A stretch of 64,000 nucleotides of DNA, taken from NCBI RefSeq assembly GCF_018320785.1, contig NC_054875.1, positions 27,347,157-27,411,156 of the forward strand, read 5' to 3'. Source of the stretch: Cheilinus undulatus (taxonomy: Eukaryota; Chordata; Actinopteri; Labriformes; Labridae). A program made the translations under genes and the position numbers. Of this stretch, positions 34,301 through 44,963 are shown piece by piece (position 1 is the stretch's first letter; each line of letters opens with the position of its first letter). Under the pieces are notes generated by a model. The model was not told where the DNA came from and did no database searches. It saw nothing but the letters and a program-made list of their open reading frames with translations.

Positions 34301-37300
34301 CAGGGCCAGCCAAAGATCAACAAAAAACAAGAACTGCCAGTTTGTAAAAGGAAAGAAGTAGTCATCTCCCGCCCAAATAATAAAAACATGCCATTTGAAC
34401 TCCTAATATGGGATTCATGCGCATGAGGGTAAAATATGAATTGTTTTTACAGAGATAAATAGTAGTGATAGTTTCTGCTATTATTTTGTTTGAGTGTTTT
34501 TTTTTCTCCTGATAGACATGGCCTATAAAAACTACAGTAAATGCAGACGTGAAAAGGCTAGGTCATCATTGATCTGGGTGTGATTTGTTCTATGAGATTC
34601 AACTTCCGTTTCGTTCTTTTACTTGGTCTTTGTGGTCATATTACTTTTGCTACATTTATTTTACATACTTTCGGCATACATATTCTGATATGCCAGGTTG
34701 TCTTGAAAAATAGATTTCTAACTTTATTATGCTCAAAAGAGTTGAGATTCTACATGTGTTTTTTCATAAAAAATACAGGTTAGACAAAAATAGCAAAAAC
34801 TGGCTTGGGGTTCTAAGGGTTAAGAATAGTTTTAAGACCACATAGTATTTCACATGAATAAAAATGTTCAAGTTTTATTAATTTGATAGTTTTAATTGAT
34901 AATAATTTTGTAATTAACATAAAAACTTGTTTGTGTAGCTCTGGGTTTTTGCTGATGTTTGTGACCCATATTAACAAACAGATACCATTTGAGTCTTAGC
35001 TGGTGGTTGTGTTTGGTTTTGTAGCTCATAAAGAGGAATCTGTGTCAAAATCAGTCTATTTCAAAACCATCTTATAATCCTCACAGGAACTGTAACACAG
35101 AGAGGTTTTCAACTGTTAGCACTGTAAGTGTTGTTTCCCTCTCTCTTATTTTACAGTGATTTTGCCTGTGGTATTTAACACATAGCCTTTTCAACTTCTG
35201 CCTGACAGAGACCAGATGGAAAACATCTGCTGTCACCATCTGTGTGAGTGGAATTTGTGTATGTGTGAGTCTTTGTCAGTGACAAACCTGTAATGTTAGT
35301 TATGTGCTGCTGTGACGTCTGTGTGACCTCCACAGTAGTGTGTACGTCTACTTCTCATTAAAATAATAGATGTGGAGATCCAGAGTGCTCATTTTAGGCT
35401 GTGTGGGTGTGTGATTTGGTTGACTTTTAGGCTCTGTGATGGTTTTCAAACATGCGCTGACTATTTATTTTCCAAGGTCTTTGTGTGACGAAGATATCCT
35501 GAATGTCTACTCACTGGTTTTAAGGGTGTTGGTTCACAGTCTCCTCTGGAAGCATTAAATGGGGTATGACTACTTTTTGTGCTTTTATTGGTCTTTTCCT
35601 CAGGGCTGACCGAGGTGCCAAAGAATATTCCTCAGGACACAAAGTTCCTGGACCTGCAGAACAACCGCATCACAGAGTTGAAAGAGAACGATTTCAAAGG
35701 CCTCACTAACTTATACGTAAGAGATGCACTCATACTGCTCACATTTATTAAGCTCTTCTTAGCATTAAATCAGCACCTCTTAAGGATGTGTTAGCTCAGC
35801 TTGTATTGGCTGCACCAGTGTGAAATATCATTATGAGTCCCTGTTTCCTCTAGAGGTTTATTTCCTTTCTTTTTTCACCCTCCACCGCCCAGCACTCTGA
35901 GAGCTTTAATTGTATTAAGTTAGAGCCTGAGGCCAAAAGGGAGTATTCAAGCTCACATCCTTGCCTTGCTTAGTTAGAAAAGGCTTTTCTCATTTTTGAC
36001 CCGCATTCAAGATTGCTGACCAAGAGCAATATTAAGTCTGGCAGCTAAGGAAACTCAGACATGACATTATTCAACAACACCTCTATTGAGAGCTGTTTAT
36101 GTTCGCTTATGTTAGCCATCCGCAATTTTTTTTCAAGCCAACACAGAGGAGGAGACGGTCTGCTGTAATACTGCATCTGTTTTATTCAACCCGACACATT
36201 CAGTAGACATCCGTTTACTTTTCCTTCTTTCTATTTTTGACTGTCTTGTTGCAGTATTTTTATGAATAAAATTAAGTAGGAGTTGGATTAAGCCTCTCTG
36301 TGTTTACTCTTGTTTTTTCAGGGTCTGTCTCTGAGGAATAACCATATTTCTAAAGTCCACCCCAGAGCCTTTGTCCCTCTGAAGCACATGCAGAAACTCT
36401 ACTTCTCTAAGAATCTGCTGACCACCATCCCCAAGAACTTGCCCGCCTCTCTGGTTGAGTTAAGGATCCATGAGAACCGCATCAAGAAGATTGCAGCTGG
36501 TGCCTTTGCGGGACTGGGCAGCATGAACTGCATAGGTCAGAAATGCAGATGACTTCATCAAATCTAGGCTTTATAATGTGGTGCTCACCGCTGTCTTTGC
36601 CTCTCTATACCCTCTGGCATCGAATGTTTGAAGATTAAAGAGACTGTATTTTTATTTCATGCCACAAATATCTCCTTCATGTTGCAGAAATGGGAGCAAA
36701 CCCCATCATGAACAGTGGATTTGAGCCTGGAGCTTTCAAGGGACTGAAACTGAATTATCTGCGTATATCAGAGGCCAAGCTGACAGGAGTGCCCAAAGGT
36801 AATGGGGGATTTATGTGTTCAAAGCAAACACTGGCAACGTATTTATCTCTAAATAAGTTTATCATCTTATGAAATAGAAATCACATCCTTACGACTGTGC
36901 ATTTAAAGAAACCAGCAGCCAACCAGCTTTAACAGAAAGTAAAGGGAAATTACTGTAAGGATTCTCATTTATTTATTTATTTTTGCAGAATCAGGAGGGA
37001 ATTATTTCTAAAAATCCACTTCAGAAGTGAAACTTCAGAAGACTCTGACATTTCGAGTGAAAACAGAAAGTTTCAGAAACGGGTCATACAGTGCAAACTT
37101 GTTTTGTTGTGTAAACTTGAAACACAAAGTTCCCTCTGGCAATGGAGGCTTGCACACATGTGCATCACAGTTTCAGCCACAACCATGTGCAAGTAGGAGG
37201 AGTGTAAAAATGGCAAGTTCTAGTCGTGCTGCTCACTACCAGTCAACATTTACTTGAAAATTATTTGCTTTGTTGTTAAGAGTCACTTGAAGTAGTAACC

Positions 37301-40300
37301 CCACCTCATTACAGTCAGCACCAATGTTCCCCTGTTACCAGTGTTTATATTGCACCACTCCAGAGAAGAAGAAATAATATTTGTTTTTTTATTACAAAAT
37401 AACATCGCCAACTACTGGCCTGGCATGTACACTACAGTGTATTTAGTTTTACTTACTCCTATGCATAGCAGTTTTTATCAAAAGACTGTTGTCTGAACAT
37501 GGAACTTTTTCTGAATCTGCATAAAGATTACGTTTTTTTAAGAGTTATTTCAATGTAAATGTGGTCCAGTGGCAGGGTCAGTCTAAATTTTTTTTTTTTG
37601 ACAGGGTTTGGCCCGATTGAGTTGTTGGATGTGTATTTCAAGAACCACAAACACTCAACACTCAACAAACATAATCACATATGTGTCCAGGATGGCCCAT
37701 GACCTCAAATTTGCATGACTGACATGTCATAAATTTCCTTTAAAACATCCATCAAGTTTGACACCCTTACCTGACGTCAATGACATATTTCCTGATCTCA
37801 CCAAGGGGACAGAATTTGCTCCCTATCGTTGCATCATCATTTACCAGACTAACATTATACAGTTCTTTACACCCAGTATTTTTTTCTCTGGAGATCTTCT
37901 GTTTACTGACTGTGAAGCTAGCATAGTTAGGCTAACTGGACTAATTTTCTTGATATGTTTCCACATTCGTACCTCAAGTTTTATCTGATGGAAAGACAGT
38001 CCAAACTGTCCTCTTCTTGATACACAGGGACGAGTCCACAATAGTTTTTCTTTGTAGTTTTCTTCTTTTCCGAGCACAAGACTGCTAGAATCCCAAGACA
38101 GTCTGGCTGAAGACCTTTCATCTCTGACAGCCACTCTTACAGACCGTTCAACTGAGACACCATAAACCTCAGAACGGACATACTCCCTTTCTCTTTTAAA
38201 ATAAAATCAGATTAAACTTCTGTCTAGAGTTGGGTTAAGGATTAAGGTCATGGTTAGCATACCAAAAGTACAAAGTCCGAAACCTGACCTGCAAAACCTA
38301 ACTACAAAACCTGAATAAAGCCGAGTAAACCATCTGCTCACAGGAAAAAGCTCATTCTCCATGAAAATATTCTCATGTAGCTACGTAGTTTATGTAGCTG
38401 CATAAGCTACATAGATAATGGAGCTACATAGTGAATCTAGCTACAGCTAAGCTGACAAAGCAGCTATGTAAGCTTCGTATCTACATTATCTGCATAAGGC
38501 TCACATTACTTAAGCTAACTTAGCTATAGATAACGTAGCTACGAAGCTAATATAACTAAAACAAAGCTCACAAAGCAGTTATGTAAGCTACATAGGTACA
38601 TTACTTATGCAGATATAATAGCTTTAGCTATGTTTGCTAAAGCCTCCGTTGCTAAAGCTACAGAAATAGATTGTCTTATGTAGTAACGTTGATAGTGTAG
38701 GTAGCATAGCTATGTTAGCTTTAGCCAAAGCTAATGCAGCTAAAGCAAGCAGCCGTTGGACTAACTACTTTTAAACTGGTTATACATAATTTAATTCCAG
38801 ATTAGACTTCTGACCTTTTTTCCTCTTTTTTTTTTTAATGAAATGTTTCTTAGTCTGTAATATTTGCAGTGTAATTATTTCATAAATATAACTGCCAGAT
38901 GTTGCTTATAAATAAAGTTGAATTTAAAAAAGAATCTAAAATTTGAAATGCGTTGTACAGCACTTCCTTTCTGAGATATATGGCGTCTCAGATGAAGGGT
39001 CTGTGAGAGTGGCCATCAGAAATGTGCAGTCTGCAGCCAGACCCCTCTCCTAGAATCACATAGTGCTTCTATTAAAGCCATGATTGACACTCTTTGACCC
39101 GCCTCCCTCATGACCTATGAACTTGTGCACAGTTAAGAAGACAATCCACTATACAGTGAGCAGCATATAGTGGACTATATAGTAGACTCAACTGCAAAAC
39201 ACAATTATGATTTCGGGCGCTAGTCCAGCCGCCAGCAATGACATCACCACCGTCTCACAATTAAAACGTTTAGCAACAATGGCTCATAGATTTCGATGAC
39301 AACGGCTGAGGATCAAAATTAACGGTAGAATTTCACTGAAAACTGGTACTAAATGTGCTGTATTTCCCCCCCCCAAAATAAAAATATTAATAGATAAAAA
39401 GCTTATGTCTTTAGTGGCAAAATAATGTAAACTTTTGTGTGTAATGTAACTTATTTTTGCATAAAGGTAATGGTCTCATGCCTTGTTATCCTCAGAGTTA
39501 TTCTCTTTTAAATTTTTAACATTTTCTTACAGATTTGGTCAAAACCAACAAACAAAAAGTATTAAATAAAGTTTTTGTATGTGTTCCTGTGCTCCTCTCA
39601 TTCGTCCGTCGTGTTTGAGAGCAGCAACTGCTATGCATGATGGTAAATATTGCTGGGCTAGTGAGCATCGGTTGTTCACTACTTTTCAAAATGTATTGTG
39701 GGATAGAATGAGTGCACTATATAGTGAATAACAATGCTCACTCAGAATTCGGACACCACTATAAAATGGCGTATTAGATATATAGTGCACTATATAGTGA
39801 ACAGGGAGTGATTTTGGACACAGCCAGTTGCTACAATGGCATGCAATGGTTGGTCAGAATCACACTTGTAGTGTTGCTGGTCTGTTATCCAGGACACAAA
39901 TTTTGTTGCATGGTCTGATGTGGTGCCATCATAGCAGACAAGAAGAGTTCAGTCTGAGCAGGCTATAGATTTTCTTTAGGGTCTTTATTTGAAAAAGTTT
40001 TTTAAAAAAATTGTGGGGAGGTTTCGGTGAATGAGGCCCAGTTTGTATTCAAGAAAAATTGGGACTAAGCCTAACTTTGTCTCACAAATAAGCCAAGAAT
40101 TTGAACATTGGTCAGCCACACATAGCTGGAGGTGACTGGGGAGTTTATCCAGACACAGTCCTTACAAAGACAACAAAATTGAGCATTCAGCAAGTTGTCT
40201 GCTCTTTGAGGTTATTTAGATTTTCCAGCATCACTGAGCAGACAATGTGAGTAAACATGAGTGATGCTGCATAAAACCTGTGAAATCACATGAGGCCAAT

Positions 40301-41536
40301 ATTTTCTTCTCTTTTTAGGGTTGTTCACAAACTGACAAGGACATGTGTTTAAAAGTTGAACTACCCTTTTAGGTACAGGACACAGTACAGTAATGATTAA
40401 ACTATAAAATCCATCCTAAGGGGGGAGAGGGTCAGATACAAACTTTATGTTCTTTTTTTTTTCTATTTTCAGATCTCCCTGACAGTCTTCATGAGCTCCA
40501 TCTGGACCACAACCAGATCCAGGCTGTGGAACTGGAGGACCTAAGCCGCTACAAAAACCTTTACAGGTACAGCACATTTTATCCATCAACATCACACTTA
40601 CTTCTAACCATAACCCATTTTATTGACCCTGGGGGGAATTTTTGCAATTATCCTGTGGTTTTTGAAAAATACAGCCCTAGTCAGCAGAGCCCTCAGGGGA
40701 TATAGTATGAATTATTTTGACACTTTAAAAAGCGGGATAATAACTGTTAGTTTATGTTTGAGTTGGCTTCTAACTCCAGGTTAAAAAGCAGTCTCCACTT
40801 TCATCTAATCTAGTTACCCTACATGTAAATTTAGCAGATTTCTCCAAATAGGCCTTTTAATAGCAATCATTTTAACTTTTCTAATAAAAAACAGGCCTTC
40901 TTTGTCCCTTATTTACACTCCAGTGTACATTTACCTCCTTTCTACACCTCTCGAGTTATAATTTACGATTATATCAGCATTGGCAGGCTGCTTTGGACCT
41001 AGTTCTCACCTGGCTTAGCATCCCTCTTTTACAAAATATGTGTCATGGAATTAGCAGTGTGGTTTAAAAAAATTAATGTACCATGCAATGGGCTGTTTTC
41101 TGTCTTTCCTCACTTTTTCCAGGTTGGGCCTTGGCTTTAACCACATTCGTAACATAGAGAACGGCAGCCTGTCCTACCTCCCCAGACTGAGAGAGCTGCA
41201 TCTGGACAACAATAGGCTCACTCGTGTTCCCAAAGGTCTACCCGAGATGAAATACCTGCAGGTGAGTCAAGCGTGCAAATCCCAGACCTGACATTAAACA
41301 TACTGCCATTCTCACCTTTCCTTTTCTGTATTTTCTAGGTGGTGTACCTCCATTCTAACAACATCAACCAGGTAGGCTTGGACGATTTCTGCCCTCGAGG
41401 ATTCGGGATGAAGAGGACGTTCTATAACGGCATCAGCCTGTTTGGGAACCCTGTCAACTACTGGGAGGTGCAGCCTGCAACGTTCCGCTGTGTCAGCGAC
41501 CGGCTGGCTATTCAGTTTGGAAACTACAAAAAGTAA
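28106..41536 (+). CDS. bgn: Biglycan (class I small leucine-rich proteoglycan), complete
   Basis: Seven coding exons (28106-28358, 35604-35716, 36322-36535, 36688-36798, 40473-40566, 41123-41261, 41339-41536) join in matching phases to give 373 residues; human biglycan has 368. Residues 1-22 are a signal peptide. The propeptide begins [11 protein letters not shown] as in mammalian biglycan, and MMMR-DEEE (46-53) sits where BMP1-type proteases cut. C68, C72, C74 and C81 form the class I N-cap (CX3CXCX6C). About ten to twelve LRRs follow, then the ear-repeat region with C326 and C359 and the biglycan C-terminus [11 protein letters not shown]. Biglycan is secreted into the matrix, where it binds collagen and TGF-beta family ligands. 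Odd points: there is no Ser-Gly in the N-terminal region (normally the glycosaminoglycan attachment sites), and one of the two mammalian N-glycosylation sites is lost (N275-G-S kept, N316-I-N lost). Teleosts can have two biglycan genes; I cannot tell bgna from bgnb here. Confidence 0.97.
29041..29540. repeat. Degenerate GTGGCAAAAATGGG tandem array
   Basis: Short words AGTGGCAAAAATGGG, TTAACAGAGGCAAAAA, AAAGAGGCA and GGGCAGNAAG alternate over 500 bases with many substitutions. Units are roughly 20-25 bp. On the minus strand it yields a low-complexity frame rich in FCHFL and PFLPL (29059-29367), which is an artefact of the repeat. Confidence 0.8.
29620..30380 (-). mobile_element. Dispersed repeat, possible DNA-transposon relic, copy 1
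   Basis: The part 29870-30065 (GGCTAACTTGCCTAATG, CAAGTTCTACTTGA, GTCCTCTTCTTGATAGACAG, GATGAGTCCACAGATGTTTC) matches 37925-38060 in another bgn intron. On the minus strand, 30369 down to 30082 has an open frame with the cysteine-rich word [20 protein letters not shown], which looks like a degraded BED-type zinc finger of a hAT transposase. The assignment is tentative. Confidence 0.45.
35604..35716 (+). CDS. bgn: bgn coding exon 2: first LRRs
   Basis: Acceptor TTCCTCAG at 35603, donor TATAC|GTAAGA at 35717. Phase 1 in, phase 0 out. Encodes residues 85-122, including [20 protein letters not shown], the first full LRR. Confidence 0.95.
35717..36321 (+). other. bgn: bgn intron (605 bp), nothing else seen
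   Basis: Ordinary intron between GTAAGA and TTTTTTCAG. No repeat or internal exon was recognised. Confidence 0.85.
36322..36535 (+). CDS. bgn: bgn coding exon 3: LRRs
   Basis: Acceptor TTTTTTCAG at 36321, donor CATAG|GTCAGA at 36536. Phase 0 in, phase 1 out. Encodes residues 123-193 with [23 protein letters not shown]-type and [14 protein letters not shown] repeats, very close to mammalian biglycan. Confidence 0.96.
36688..36798 (+). CDS. bgn: bgn coding exon 4: LRRs
   Basis: Acceptor ATGTTGCAG at 36687, donor CAAAG|GTAATG at 36799. Phase 1 in and out. Encodes residues up to 230, including [20 protein letters not shown] and EAKLTGVPK, diagnostic of class I SLRPs. Confidence 0.96.
37590..38180 (-). 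mobile_element. Dispersed repeat, copy 2 (mate at 29620)
   Basis: Shares GGCTAACTGGACTAA-type, CAAGTTTTATCTGATGGA, TGTCCTCTTCTTGATACACA and GACGAGTCCACAATAG blocks with 29870-30065 in the same orientation. Both copies lie in introns of the same gene, 8 kb apart. The class is uncertain. Confidence 0.5.
38376..38750. repeat. AGCTA/TAGCTA palindrome-rich array
   Basis: The words AGCTA, TAGCTA, GTAGCTAC and AGCTACATAG recur on both strands throughout 375 bases with no fixed period. Because AGCT is its own reverse complement, the region can pair with itself in many registers. It is a known style of fish simple-like repeat. Confidence 0.85.
38840..39060. repeat. Dispersed repeat, copy 2 (mate at 9005-9235)
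   Basis: Contains ATATTTGCAGTGTAATTATT, ATATAACTGCCAGATGTTG, AATAAAGTTGAATTT and GTGCAGTCTGCAGCCAGACC in the same order as the copy in the ECM2-like intron. No conserved frame. Confidence 0.65.
39146..39824. mobile_element. Non-autonomous DNA element of the CACTATATAGTGAA type
   Basis: The right end has GTGCACTATATAGTGAATAA and, again, GTGCACTATATAGTGAACAG followed by GGAGTGATTTTGGACACAGC. The left end has the related CCACTATACAGTGAGCAG and GTGGACTATATAGTAGAC. These words recall a very common fish DNA-transposon family. Ends are not exact, so boundaries are approximate; no transposase frame is seen. Confidence 0.55.
40473..40566 (+). CDS. bgn: bgn coding exon 5: LRR
   Basis: Acceptor TATTTTCAG at 40472, donor TACAG|GTACAG at 40567. 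Phase 1 in, phase 2 out. Encodes residues 231-261, including [19 protein letters not shown]. It is shorter than 100 bases and recognised by homology and phase. Confidence 0.95.
41123..41261 (+). CDS. bgn: bgn coding exon 6: LRRs with N-glycosylation site
   Basis: Acceptor TTTTTCCAG at 41122, donor CTGCAG|GTGAGT at 41262. Phase 2 in, phase 0 out. Encodes residues to 308, including the retained N275-G-S sequon and [20 protein letters not shown]. Confidence 0.96.
41339..41536 (+). CDS. bgn: bgn last coding exon: ear repeat and C-terminus
   Basis: Acceptor TTTTCTAG at 41338; TAA at 41534-41536. Encodes residues 309-373 with C326 and C359, which form the C-terminal disulfide in SLRPs, and the nearly invariant [15 protein letters not shown] and [11 protein letters not shown] ends. 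Confidence 0.97.
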   Translation: MVYLHSNNINQVGLDDFCPRGFGMKRTFYNGISLFGNPVNYWEVQPATFRCVSDRLAIQFGNYKK

Positions 41537-42740
41537 AAGCTGGGGGGATACTGAGAGATGGAGAGAGTTATAAGAAGGGAAGGAGGAGGAGGAGATAACT
41601 TAAATTTTAAATAAAACCCAAGAGAGTTTTGGAGCTAGCTTGAGAGGAACTGATTAAATAAAAAGAAAAGTGAAAAATACAATTACATAACTTGAAAGGA
41701 GTGGAAAGCAAAGCACTTGCAGTACTTCACCTGAGTTTTCACACTCTCCATTTTTAAGATTTGCCATCAGAAATGGATCAAATGGAGACTTTTTGAGATG
41801 AATGTTTTCCCCAAGCCTAAAATCAATGAAAAAAAACGAGTACTGAAAAACTTGTGAAGCATTTCATTCCATGTTTTATACACATAGCGCTTTATTTGAT
41901 AGAAGACATTTTGTTTCATTAACACTTTTCAGATTCAAGTAAGAAAATAGAAAAGCAATGCATTATAGATGTTTTATATATACATAAAAAGGTGCTGTAT
42001 GACTTTCTGTGTGCTTATTTTGGAGTTAAATCACATTGTGCCTGTTTGGCCCTGAAACTGTGATTAAATTCAATTTATCAAATGATTATCACTGATTTGG
42101 GGCCATTTCCAACACTTACAGACATAAAAATGACATAAAGAACCAATTATCCAGTTTTTGCAGTTTGGGAACATTTTGTATATATCATGGTAGTCGAATG
42201 ATTAAAATTGTAAATGTACATTGTTGAAATTTCCCTTGAGTGTTGAACATTTTTCTTATTGATGTGAGCAAGTGAACCAGCAGCCTGTCTGTGTAAAAGT
42301 CTCTTCTGTGCCTTTACTAACTATTATTCTGTCTGAATGATACTTTAATGCAGTATTCCTCGAGGGGACACTGACTTAGTAGGGGTTTGCCCCAGTTAGA
42401 GAAAAAAACACACATCCGCTTGGCTTTGACACAATGAAGGCAGTGTGTTAGTGCTACATACTACAGTAGTGTTGTTGCATTGTTTGCACAGTTTTCTGTT
42501 ATGCTTTATCTGCTTCAGGGTTATGGGAGGATTAGTCTGTTTACATTAGTAAACCTTTGTGGATCGACTTCAGCCGTATGAGTATACTGTCCTATCTCTG
42601 TTTAGTAATCTGACCAGCTACTGCTGCATGTGAATAAAGACTTTTTAGCCTGCTGCATAAAGCCAGAGAACAACTGATGCTCTTAGGTTGGATGCTGTGT
42701 GAAAAATAAAGAAAAATTCACATCCGTAGAGAACTGAGTC
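41537..42740 (+). other. bgn: bgn 3' UTR (inferred)
   Basis: AT-rich sequence after the stop. AATAAA occurs at 42633-42638 and 42705-42710, and again at 42986-42991. Earlier AATAAA words near 41609 and 41656 would give a very short UTR. The 42.6-42.7 kb signals give a 3' UTR of about 1.1-1.2 kb, which is reasonable for biglycan. Choice among them is inference. Confidence 0.5.
42633..42638 (+). terminator. bgn: Candidate bgn poly(A) signal
   Basis: Canonical AATAAA in the inferred bgn 3' UTR, followed by a T-rich stretch. A second AATAAA lies 72 bases downstream at 42705. Which is used cannot be told from the sequence. Confidence 0.4.
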
Positions 42741-44590
42741 CAAACTTTATGATACAAAAACACAGAGATCAAATGTGTAAAAATTAACTCTTTGACCAGT
42801 TGTGTGAATATTTAAGAAAGTGGTGTTCTTCTGATTTTGATATGTTTAAAGTTATCAGGCCCTGAAAAGGCATTAAATGTCAAAACGCCTAATGTAGTAA
42901 TTCTGACTTGAAGTCATGAATTTGTCATGATTCTGAATTCTTTAATGCTTTTAAATGGTGCAACATCTGATAAATTTAAGGGAAAAATAAAGACAAAACA
43001 GTCATTTTGATACTGGTCAATGTGACATTTTTAAAATATTAAACCTATTTCAACAGTGATTTCATTGATAAAATGATGGAAAAACATGGTATAAGCATTC
43101 ATTTGATATTCTGATGCCTTTATATGTGTCAGATTTATTAATTGTTGCAAATTCTGGTAAAATTTCTTTTTCTCTTCAAGGGTTTTTTGTCTCTTAAACC
43201 ACCTTTACATGCTTTATTTAAGCTTTTCTGAGAGTTTTTCTGTGGTGCTATGCCTTCTTAAACATGAATGTAAATGTACAACCACAAAAAACAGACACAC
43301 AAAAAAAGAAAAGGTAAAGGGGGAATCTTTGAAAAATATAACATTAAAGCTCCTGTGAGGAGTTTTTAGGATTAAGACCTAGACTTAAAACTGAAACCTC
43401 TTTGTAAGTAACTAAAACAAACTATACCATCAAGATGTTAAAGACTATTTATTTAAAAGTGCCTTTTAAGGCCTGTCAGTCACTTTAAAATGTCCAAGAC
43501 TAAATCAGCAATAAGATAAAAGATGATACTTTTTTCTACAGGGATTGCCAAATTTTTTATGCAAACCAAAAGTCCTTCACAGGAGCTTTATGAGGTTCAT
43601 TGCTTCTAACAAAAATTTTAACTTTTTCTCTTCACTTGTACACTGACAAAATACAACATCTAAACTAAAGTAATACTGAAAGATTTTGAAAAGACAGCTA
43701 TTGTAATTCTTATGAGTATTAAAATTCTGTTGATCTTATACAGTATGTTATAGCCCCCATAAATCAGAAGTGTAGCTTGTCATCAGGCAAGACAGGCAGC
43801 TGCATAGGGCCCTAGGCCAGTAGGGGTTGATAAACTTAGACCACAGCTTTTGAAGCCAATCCACAGAGGCCATAGTACTGACAACACTGTCTCAAACTGA
43901 CTTTTAGCCAAGTAACAAACAAAGAGTTGGAGGTGAGGTAGGACTTAAGTCTAATGACAAACAGATATACCATGCTGGCCCTTAGTCATATCAGTCATTC
44001 TTCTATGGTATCCTTTTAAAACCAAAATGGACAACAAATTTAGAGAAAAACTGAACATGTGCACATAAAGACATGGTCTGTTCTTGTATATTTTGTATAC
44101 CTGGCTTTAAACATGTTTGTTTTCAAGTAAAAAAAAAAAAATCTGCATTTTAACATGGGGTGTAGGGGAGAACAGGGTGGGCTGTCACACTTTTACTGTA
44201 GTGTGAACTGCTCATCATCAAAACATCTACGCTTGTTAAAAGTTTGACAATAAAAGTCACAGAAGGAATATGCAGAGAAATGTTCTGGCTGAAGCAGCTT
44301 ACAACTATTTAATATCTTAGACTCTATGAGGGTGAAAACGGACTCTTTCATGGTAGAGCAAAATTTTCAAACATATTTTGACTTGAATCGGGGCTATTTT
44401 TGCTTATATGGTTCTGTTCTTTATTGTTCTTGACTTTAATCTGTGCCATAAATAAAAAAAATAATCCTGCTGGCAGGTATCTGAGTGAAATATGTCCAAT
44501 TAAAACTCATTTTGCACTCAGCATTAACCTAAATGGACACGCGCAATATTTAAATGAGTTGTCAGCTGCAGAATAAAAATGTATTCATGT
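42741..44590. other. Intergenic DNA between bgn and b4galt3
   Basis: AT-rich and without recognised exons. A partial copy of the fish repeat seen at 9385-10400 occupies about 43850-44165 (GACAACACTGTCTCAAACTG, then AAATCTGCATTTTAACATGG). The remainder has no recognised content. Confidence 0.6.
43850..44165. repeat. Fish dispersed repeat, uninterrupted partial copy
   Basis: Shares CAACACTGTCTCAAACT with 9402 and AAATCTGCATTTTAAYATGG with 10226, in the same order but without the 544-bp hAT element between. It therefore shows the empty-site structure of the family. Confidence 0.55.
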
Positions 44591-44599
44591 TTTCAAATA

Positions 44600-44963
44600 A
44601 ACCGCCGGTGTCGTCACCGCGGTGCGCCTCTGATTCCCTCCACACTGAGAGCTGATGAGGCACAGAGCGCTCGCCTGTGTTGACACTGGACCGATATGCG
44701 GCGATGCACTTGCGTGTGAAAGCGTTTGCAGCGGTCTCTAAGCAGCCACGGAGAGATTTCGCCTTGGATGAGAGATTAGAAGCTGCTGCTGGAGGAGGAG
44801 GAGAGGGAGGAGGAGGAAGAGGAAGAGGAGGAAAAGCGAGCAGCATCAGGAGGGAAAAAAACCCTGGTAGCTTTTGGTCCATCGCGTCTCCTCGGTGGCA
44901 GCAGGCCCGTCGACCGTGAGAGGAAGCCGGGGGCTGGATTTGAAATGTCGCAGGGATGTGCTG
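44600..44963 (+). promoter_or_regulatory. b4galt3: Inferred b4galt3 promoter and 5' UTR exon 1
   Basis: A local GC- and CpG-rich island in AT-rich surroundings, with a GAG-triplet tract (about 44793-44835) and a good donor GTGCTG|GTGAGT at 44964. An acceptor GTTCTTCTCAG lies at 45728 before the coding exon. Together they look like a 5' UTR exon spliced to 45729. The 80-codon frame 44677-44919 lies in this exon and may be an upstream frame or chance; its glycine run comes from the GAG triplets. Confidence 0.5.
44793..44835. repeat. GAG/GGA triplet tract
   Basis: Purine-only triplets (GGAGGAGGAGGAGAGGGAGG and onward) inside the inferred 5' UTR exon of b4galt3. Interruptions by GAA show it is imperfect. 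Confidence 0.8.

Larger units (their letters stand above)
28359..35603 (+). other. bgn: bgn intron (7.2 kb) with tandem and dispersed repeats
   Basis: It holds a degenerate tandem array (29041-29540), a dispersed repeat (29620-30380) that recurs in a later bgn intron, and a pyrimidine-rich acceptor ending TTTTCCTCAG. Open frames at 31546-31949 on both strands are not explained but have no family resemblance or splice context. Confidence 0.8.
36799..40472 (+). other. bgn: bgn intron (3.7 kb), repeat-rich
   Basis: It holds a second copy of the 29620-type repeat (37590-38180), a palindromic AGCTA array (38376-38750), a dispersed repeat (38840-39060) and an inverted-repeat DNA element (39146-39824). 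It ends in a long pyrimidine tract and TATTTTCAG. Confidence 0.8.

Noticed and set aside
35579-35794. ATG at 35579 as a biglycan start
   Set aside because: It lies in the intron before the acceptor at 35603; the true exon starts at 35604 and joins the signal-peptide exon in phase.
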